Source: a virus. Taken from it: DNA of 20,247 bases. The DNA lies in the IMG/VR virus record IMGVR_UViG_3300008219_001861, positions 1 through 20,247 of that record, one strand, 5' to 3'. Of the stretch, positions 1 through 8,000 are shown piece after piece. The notes under the pieces are model-generated. The model ran no database searches and had not been told where the DNA came from. It saw only the letters and a program-made list of their open reading frames with translations. Each line of letters begins with the position of its first letter. Position 1 is the stretch's first letter. The translations under genes were made by a program, and so were the position numbers.

Positions 1-2079
1 TATTTTAGCATTACGTTCAAAAAACTCAAAACTATAATGCTGAAACTGAAACATGAACCTTCCCCATGATTTTGTTAATAACTTCGATTTAGCATAATCT
101 GCATAATCAAAATGATTCAGCACCACCATATTTATAGCATAATTACGAGCTCTGTTCATAATTTGTTTTTCCATCTGCGGATCAGTGATATCAGGTCTTT
201 TTGCCTTTAATACTTTTTTAAACCTAGGACCATCTAACCAATCATACATCTGTGCAAACGCTATCTTAAAAGTGTGTCTTCTATTAGAGTTCTCTGCTTT
301 TCTGTGCAACCAACTTGATTTACCAGCTAACCAACCAAACTTTTCAGATATTTTCTCCAATGCGCTTTGCTTTACAAATGTATGCTTATCAGTATCAGGA
401 TCATATTTAATTACTTTAAATATGTCAGCTTTCCCACTTATTTCACTTTCTAGTAGCTGTGGTGATGTTTCTTCAAATAGTAATCCAACTTTTTTTAATT
501 GATCATCAATAGATGACTCACTAATACTCATTCTGTTAATAATATTCTTTGTACGTCTCACTTGAAGAGGACCCCACTCAACATAATCTAACAACCTCTG
601 AAACCAGTTCCTAGCAGCTCCTCTAGGATTTATACCTAGCTTGGATATAAATTCAAAACTAAGCAATGTTTTCATCATAGCAGCTGTTTTTGGTGATAGA
701 TTAGCATTACCATTAGCAGCTACATGCAAATCCTGTATATAATTTACCAATGACTGAGCATATCCTTTTGCGTCACCATCAGTTTTGTAGACACTTTCAA
801 TGGTTGTTAATGAATCCATAATATTTTTGTCCATAAATGACAAATAGTTGAACCTGTTAACATCATATACATAGTTAGTAATTGAATTTAAAAAATTCCT
901 ACTGTACTCATAATCAGAGCTTCTAGTATAAGTATGACCACTTACATACCTGCTTATACCATCAATAACTTCACGTAATGTTTTTGTATCTTTGTTCTTC
1001 ATATATGGGTTAGAAGCTGTTTGCAGTTCATCAAAGCGAGGCATTAAGCCATCCATAAAATCAACTGTAAGGTCTCTTGTATAATGTGGAAAAAAACCAG
1101 CCCCTTCATAACGAGGCATCATTTTAGCTTCTAATTTGTTCCTAATATCTCTAAGCTCATGCTTTGTAACATCTGTATCTAAATATTTTAATCTAGAAAT
1201 AATAGAATTAATACGAGCTCCAGTGCCATGACGAAGCCTAGTATATAATCCATCCATAAGTGATTGATAACTTGTTAAAGCTTTATACATATTATCAGAA
1301 ATATCTTTACCACTTTTCATCTTTACATTTATTAAATCATTCTTAGATAATTTTATTCTACTCTTTCCCTTTAAATATGGCTCTTTTTTCTCAGCTGTCA
1401 TTGCATCAAACCTTGCCTTTTCAATCCTTGGCACATCATTTTCAATCATATACAACATATCATCATAAACTTCTAAATATGTAGTTGACACAAGTTCATT
1501 CAACTCTTTATATATCGATTCCATATTTTTCATAGCATCAGGATCACCATCTTTATATTTAGCTCTTTGCTCATTCAATCTGTCATCTAATCTTTGAGCT
1601 TCCTTCTGAGCATCTCCCTTTTTCAACCCGAGCCTTGTGACGAGTCCTCTGTTAATAGACTCCTCTTCAAAATGCCCTAACATTGTTTTCATTGCAATTT
1701 TATCAGTAGACTCATGTGCCCTAAAATAAAAATTAGACAATTGCATATTGCGAAGTAATGAACCTATCATAGGGTCTTTCTTAGCATAATGTGATGTTTG
1801 CCAAAACGTAGTTGCAAACTTTCTATCTAAAGTATTCTGATTCATATCGACAATAAGATCATCAAGCCTACCTTTGAATGAGCTAAGCTGACCTTTTGTA
1901 ATATCAACACTTCTAAGTGCAATATCTTCAAACTCCATATTAAATTCTGTGCTAGCTAACCTGAATGCAGCTTCATATGGATTGACTATAACATTTTTAA
2001 CTTCAGACTTGTTAGACCACTTTTCTATTTCATCTGCCATTTTACTAGCATTTGGAAGACATAGATCACCTAGTGCCAT
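1..2079 (-). CDS. Giant phage virion-type protein, N-terminal 693 residues (gene runs off left edge)
   Basis: The frame opens with ATG at 2079 (MALGDLCLPNASK) and stays open to the window edge, so the C-terminus is missing. The start directly follows the TAA of the 2838-aa gene, with an AGGAG eight bases upstream inside that gene, so the two are translationally coupled. The protein is mostly charged and helical. Readable landmarks are GAGFFPHYTRD in the middle, LGINPRGAARNWFQ about two thirds along, and HFDYADYAKSK (656-666) followed by an aromatic stretch from W672 (WGRFMFQFQHYSFEFF). FPHY, NPRxAxRN and an NH/FDYA segment recur in very large phage proteins with polyvalent or internal virion roles; that resemblance is from memory. 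No enzyme active site was recognised. Its place after the giant RNAP-like protein matches a last ejection protein such as T7 gp16, which is inference. That it is coding is certain; its function is not. Confidence 0.9.
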   Translation of the reverse strand, partial: MALGDLCLPNASKMADEIEKWSNKSEVKNVIVNPYEAAFRLASTEFNMEFEDIALRSVDITKGQLSSFKGRLDDLIVDMNQNTLDRKFATTFWQTSHYAKKDPMIGSLLRNMQLSNFYFRAHESTDKIAMKTMLGHFEEESINRGLVTRLGLKKGDAQKEAQRLDDRLNEQRAKYKDGDPDAMKNMESIYKELNELVSTTYLEVYDDMLYMIENDVPRIEKARFDAMTAEKKEPYLKGKSRIKLSKNDLINVKMKSGKDISDNMYKALTSYQSLMDGLYTRLRHGTGARINSIISRLKYLDTDVTKHELRDIRNKLEAKMMPRYEGAGFFPHYTRDLTVDFMDGLMPRFDELQTASNPYMKNKDTKTLREVIDGISRYVSGHTYTRSSDYEYSRNFLNSITNYVYDVNRFNYLSFMDKNIMDSLTTIESVYKTDGDAKGYAQSLVNYIQDLHVAANGNANLSPKTAAMMKTLLSFEFISKLGINPRGAARNWFQRLLDYVEWGPLQVRRTKNIINRMSISESSIDDQLKKVGLLFEETSPQLLESEISGKADIFKVIKYDPDTDKHTFVKQSALEKISEKFGWLAGKSSWLHRKAENSNRRHTFKIAFAQMYDWLDGPRFKKVLKAKRPDITDPQMEKQIMNRARNYAINMVVLNHFDYADYAKSKLLTKSWGRFMFQFQHYSFEFFERNAKI

Positions 2080-5000
2080 TTATTTCTCTCCTCTACAGTT
2101 CTTTTTAAACTGATCCAATATTGTTTCATCCCTTAAACTCTTAGGTCTGTACTTACCTGATATTTCTTGCATTTCATTGGCTGTTCTTACAGCTTCTCTA
2201 ACTCGCTTAACATTATAGTAACGCTTATTCTCAAGACTATACCCTTTAAACAATCCGCTTTCAGCACTGCCACCATTCAATATGAACACAGGATTCTTCA
2301 TCAAGTTTCTAACTTCTTGCCTATTTTTACCCCTGTTAACTATACCACTTGTTAATACATCATTTGCTATAGCTTTAACTTCTCTCTCTATTGATGCTCT
2401 TACAGCTAAATACCTTATTGGGTCTATAACATTGTTAGCAATCATATCTGCCTGCAATCCATTCATCTTGCCTAAATACGAGTCAGGATCATAACCACCT
2501 CTTGACCTAGGGTCACCAAACTCCTCACCTTTACCAGCTAACACCATGATATTTCTATAAAAATCCAGTAAATGATCATTCATTAAATCAAAGCCACTGC
2601 TAATTCTATTAGAACCACGCTGCCAGTTGATAGTATCATAATCACCCATAACTCTAGTAAGCTCTCTATCAAAATTTGGAAGCTTAACATGTCTTAGAGA
2701 TAACTGTACACCATCACCAATATCAATAGAATGTTCCCTCTCATCAAAATTACGCATACGAGTTCTTTCATTAAAGAAACTGTCAAACTCAAATTCAACA
2801 GTTTGTATAATTTTCATAGCTTGGCGTAAAATATTCCTGTCTACATCAGGTAAATTAAACTTTTGTAAATTACTTTCGTATTCACTAAGGAACTGAAGAC
2901 CTCTTGAATATCTTTTAGACTTTTGATATGGCATAGATACTAAACGATTCCTAAACACACCAATCTTATACCTATCTCTAGGTGACTCCATAAAAGAAAG
3001 TATAAACTTTAATCCATGTTTTTGAACACCTCTAGATAACATTCTTGTTTCGACTTCATAAAACTGAGACAATGTTGGATATGTTGATAAAAAATCCAGT
3101 TCAGGTTTAGTAAGAAGTGTCGTCGCATTGTACCTTAGTATGTCACCTAGATTATCAGAATTAGAATAAAACATCTTTCTAATATCTTTTATCGCTTGTA
3201 AATCTGTCTTAGCTGCTGAGCTTAAACTGAACGAGCCACCAAGAACATCTTTTAGAGTATTTATTGTAGAATATCTTACTACAGCTTCTTTAGTTTCCCT
3301 ACCTTCAACAGGCACATAACTAAACTTTGTTAAATCCTTAACTCGTCTGGTCTCCCAATATTTTTTAGGAGCAAGGCTACTTATTTTCTTCTCTATTGCT
3401 TTTATAGATTTATCTATTTTCTTAACAATAGCTTGCCTGGCTTTATATGGTATCCTATAATTGTTCTTAACAGACTCTTGATTACTTCTTAACTTTGATA
3501 AAATCCATGCACCAGAATTAAAATTGCTAATAGCTTTTATAATACTCTGCTGCATATAATCAACAGAACCAGCATAATCAGATGCATTTCCAGACCTTAG
3601 TGCATTATACCAATCATCCATAGTCCTAACTATACCACCAGTTACACCACTATGAGCTCTATGCTTTTTACTCTGATTATTTTCAAATATATCCGCTTCG
3701 TAAAAACGTTGCATAGCTCTTTCTGCAATATTACCTCTCTCACCTTTTGATATATTAGTAGAATTTTGCTTTATACCTTCACCAGGACCATCAAAAATAT
3801 TCTTAGTTGGAAAATAAAACTTTTTATCTTTCCCTTTTTTGTCTTTGTATGTCCTAAAATTATCTTCGCCTGGTCTAACAAAATATGATTTAAACTCATT
3901 AGACAGTGCATGCATATTGCCTTGAGCATCTTTTCTCCAAGCTAATTTATAAAACAGTGACTTACTTAAATCTTTATTGAACTCAAAAAATCTGTGAGAA
4001 CCTTCGTAAACATCATCATATCTAACCTGTCTCTGCTCACCTGTGCTTTGCCATGTTTTCTCACCTGCAACATTTAAAAATCTTCCATACTCAGACATCA
4101 TTATACTAATCATATCCTGTTCTAATTTTGTTAATGGTCTATCCTCTTTTCCATCTTCACCTAAATGTCTAAATATTCTTATACGCTTAGAAACCTGCTT
4201 CCTGTTTATCATATTATTAACATGATTAACATTAATCTCACCAGGTCTAATACTGTTATCAAATTCAGGAAATAAAAATTCTGATTTCCATGTAGTAATA
4301 TCTCTCATTAGCTGAGTATTAACGCCACCATCTAAATCAATCAAATGCTGTGACTCAAGAGCCTTTCTTTGAAGATAATCAAGAGTATCAAAGTCAATTA
4401 CAATTCTACCTTTATCAGGTTTACCTGTTCTTGGATCATTTGTGAACAGTAAAGTCCCTGGCATTGACTTACTACCATCAGCATTAGTTCTTACATGTTC
4501 TTTCATAACTCCAGGGTCTTTAAAATTTCTAAACGATATAGAGTCTAAAAAACCTAGCATTCTAGAAAGCGTTTGTACAGTTCCAATAGACTTCTTAGCT
4601 AAGTCAGCACTTGCAGCCATTTCTTTAAAGTTAGCATTTATCTTAGTAACTGAATCAGTCCAGCTGAAATCTATTGGTCTTTGTAAATCTGCAGGATCAA
4701 TGGCTTGAACAAAAAACTGTGAAGCTCTGACAACATGTCTTTGCATTGCACGATTTGAACCATAAAAATAATGAACTGCATCAGCATCGTAGTCACCTTC
4801 AAAAACATTAACAACATCCAAGCTGTTAACCATAGTTGCTCTACCATAGCCCTTACCAAGAAATCCCTTTAAACCAAGAATTGCAAAGTCATTTGGTCTT
4901 GTACGTGGCTTTCTACTAACCATTATACCTATCTGTACATTTTTACCAAGCTTACCTTTTTCTTTCGCAAATTCTATATCTTCAAATAACCTTTCTAATG

Positions 5001-8000
5001 TAAGACCTTGCTCAAACACTAATGTATCCCAACTCTTTTTACTAAATACATCTTCTGGCTTTAACACCTTAGCACCATCTACAAGTATCATATCTCTGCC
5101 ATTATTAATCATGTCTGCAATTCTTACATCTTTCTCATGAGCTCCTATCATTATCTCACCACGCTGAACCCATGTACCGTCACTGTTGACAAGTGTTGGC
5201 TTTAGTCTATGAGCTGCATCGGGAACCTGGATTAAATATGACTGACCACCGTACCTAACTCTATCTTGATTATCAATATTTGATTTTCTGCCATTAAGTA
5301 TAGCATTCATATATGAATTGTATAGCTTGTTCTTTACATTATTTTCACCAATAGAAAGAGGATTGGCTTTATTTGATATAGACAAATAGTTCATCATAGA
5401 TGTCAAATTCTTCGTCCCACCACTTTCAACTGATGCAGACAAACCGCTATCACCAAGTGTTTTCATCATAAACTGTCTGAGCCTTACTGGATTATCAGCC
5501 AGTTTACCCATTATCTCTATACCTGCCTTCACATCATTTTCATATACTTCTCTCCACAGTTCGCTAGACTCTTGATTTTTCATCCAGTTATAATCAGAAA
5601 GTCCCTCAGCTGCTGCTTTAATTGGCTTATCAGCTTCTGGTTTTAAACCTATTGAATTTAATGGAATCTTTCTTATCTGTTCTACACCAAGAGAAGGTCC
5701 TTCACTCAACTTTTCAAACTCCATATTGACTAGAGATGAATCCTCACCATCAACTATCTTACCTCTATTAAATGCTTTCGCACCAGACAAAGCTAACACT
5801 ACATCTAAACCTTTATTGGCTTTGTTACTAAATAGTTTATCTAATGAATCACTATAAACAAATAAGGTCTTGCCCAACAATAAAGTAGTTTTACCATCTC
5901 TGCCACCAGAAGATATAACTGGCTTAATAGGGTTTCTAGAGTTAGGATCATTACCTATCATAGCATGCATAAATCTCATCATATCTTTACTAACAAATGC
6001 TATACTATCATATGCTGAAGCTTTCTCATGAGCGCTACCCATAACACTAGTCCAATCCCACTCCCTTTTAACTTCAGGATTTTTCTCTAAAAATCTTTCA
6101 ACCTCACGCTTAACAGTTGAATATTGTCCATCATTAACTATAGCGACACCAAAATTATTCTTCTGGAACATCCTACCTATAACCATAGCAGTCTTACGAT
6201 CTTTAAAATACTTTGCGTACACTTCCTGCATACTTAAAACTGTATTTCTTTCAAATCTTACAAACTCTTTAGAATTATATAATTTAATACGTCCAGAAAC
6301 TTTAGATACATCCAACTTATCGTTAAAGAAATCTTCTAAAAAGTGCTTAGTTTTACCTGTAAGCATATCTTCAAACATAATCTGTCTTAAAGCAAATTCA
6401 TAGTCAGCATCGGTAGCCCTAGCTGGGTCTTGAATCCTTTCATATACTTCATCCATCCTGGCTCTAGCTTTTTCTTCGATTCTTTTATTATTAGAATGTC
6501 TTTTTACAAGATCACCATAAGGATTAGCTATCAATGGAAGACTTACTCTACTAAAAGCCTGGGGCTCCATACCTTTTGAGAGTTCAAATATAACCATACC
6601 TTGTAAGCCAGGCCGATTAGCATCTATTAAATCTTCGCTAAATGCCTCATTCAAATTATCTAACTCTGATTTTAAATAATTTCTATGTGTATTAATTTCA
6701 TCCCGAGCTCTTTTTGGAAGATTTGCTGTAGCTCCAAATAGATTAAGAAACCTTTTACTTACCCTATTACCGTACATATCATAAACGATGCCTTGAGTAT
6801 CTATTGTAACAGGACTTAAACCAATTTTATCAGTTAATCTATTCCAATTGTTAGACTGTTGAAACATCTCACCGTGAACTATATTACCATTTTCATATTT
6901 AAATGTATTAACATGGCGCTGATTAAATTGTGACCCAATTAGCTTAACTATATCTTTAGTAACTTCTTTTCTGTAATATGGTTGATTTTTTGATGGTAAT
7001 TCATCAAACCTAACCCACTGATCACCTTCTATTCTAACAGATATTCTTTTTAGTGCATTCCCAACTATATCAGATGCAGACCGTCTCTTAACTGACGTAT
7101 CAGATAATAATAAAGATTCAAATGTAGTCTTTTTTACTTCTGATGATTCCAAAGATAAATCAAAACGATCAACTTGATATTTTTCTAAAAAATGATTGAA
7201 GGTAAACTTTGGATCAGGATAAGGCAAGAACACATCATCATTAAGAATATCTCTCGCCATACGTTCTTCTAGTTCAATCTCCCTCTTTAAAAAATCTGGC
7301 GTAAAACCCTGACCTTTTACTCTTTCAGTCATATCTGCTTGAACTTCTTTTGTAAACTTCTCCATATTAATCTTAAATCCACTCTTGGATTTAGGCTCAT
7401 ATGCCATAACACCTGATTGCGCGAGCCATGTGAGAACTTTACTTTCACCACCATATGTAATATATTGTGTTAAATCTCTCTTAAACTCTGGATTTGCAGT
7501 AGTTGGTAACTTATCTATAAAATCAATCAATGCTTTTGTAGCACTGCCAGATGTTTCGCCAGATTGTACTCTAACTAATAGCTCAGTAACATCAGCTCCA
7601 TCTAAAACTTTCTTTGGAGTTACTCTTGATACTATACCATTACTTCTTCCTACAATACCATTTACAAAATTATTATATTCTATAACACCACTTTCAAATC
7701 CTATTGGAATAACTTTTTCATCTATTGGAGATATTTCAAACCCTTGAGCCTTTCTATTAAAATCAAATGTACTCCTCGCAAACCCTAATTCAGATAATTT
7801 AAATAAAGAGTTTGCATCATCCATAGTTAATCCACTGCCTTTTATAGCATCTTTATGCAAGAAGCTTATTATGTCCTGATGAAATGATTCAGACATAGTC
7901 TGCTTCAAACCATGCCCCTTTAAAAAATTAATAAGAGCTTCAGCTTTGCCAGCTTCTATACTTAATTCATTTTTTCCAAACTCAATCCTATCTGGATATA

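Noticed and set aside
185-502. A 105-codon plus-strand open frame near the left edge
   Set aside because: It is antisense to the well-supported partial giant gene, whose product has consistent phage-protein features.
7385-7747. A 120-codon plus-strand open frame
   Set aside because: It lies wholly antisense to the 2838-aa gene, has no SD or coding character, and is a shadow of the opposite strand.
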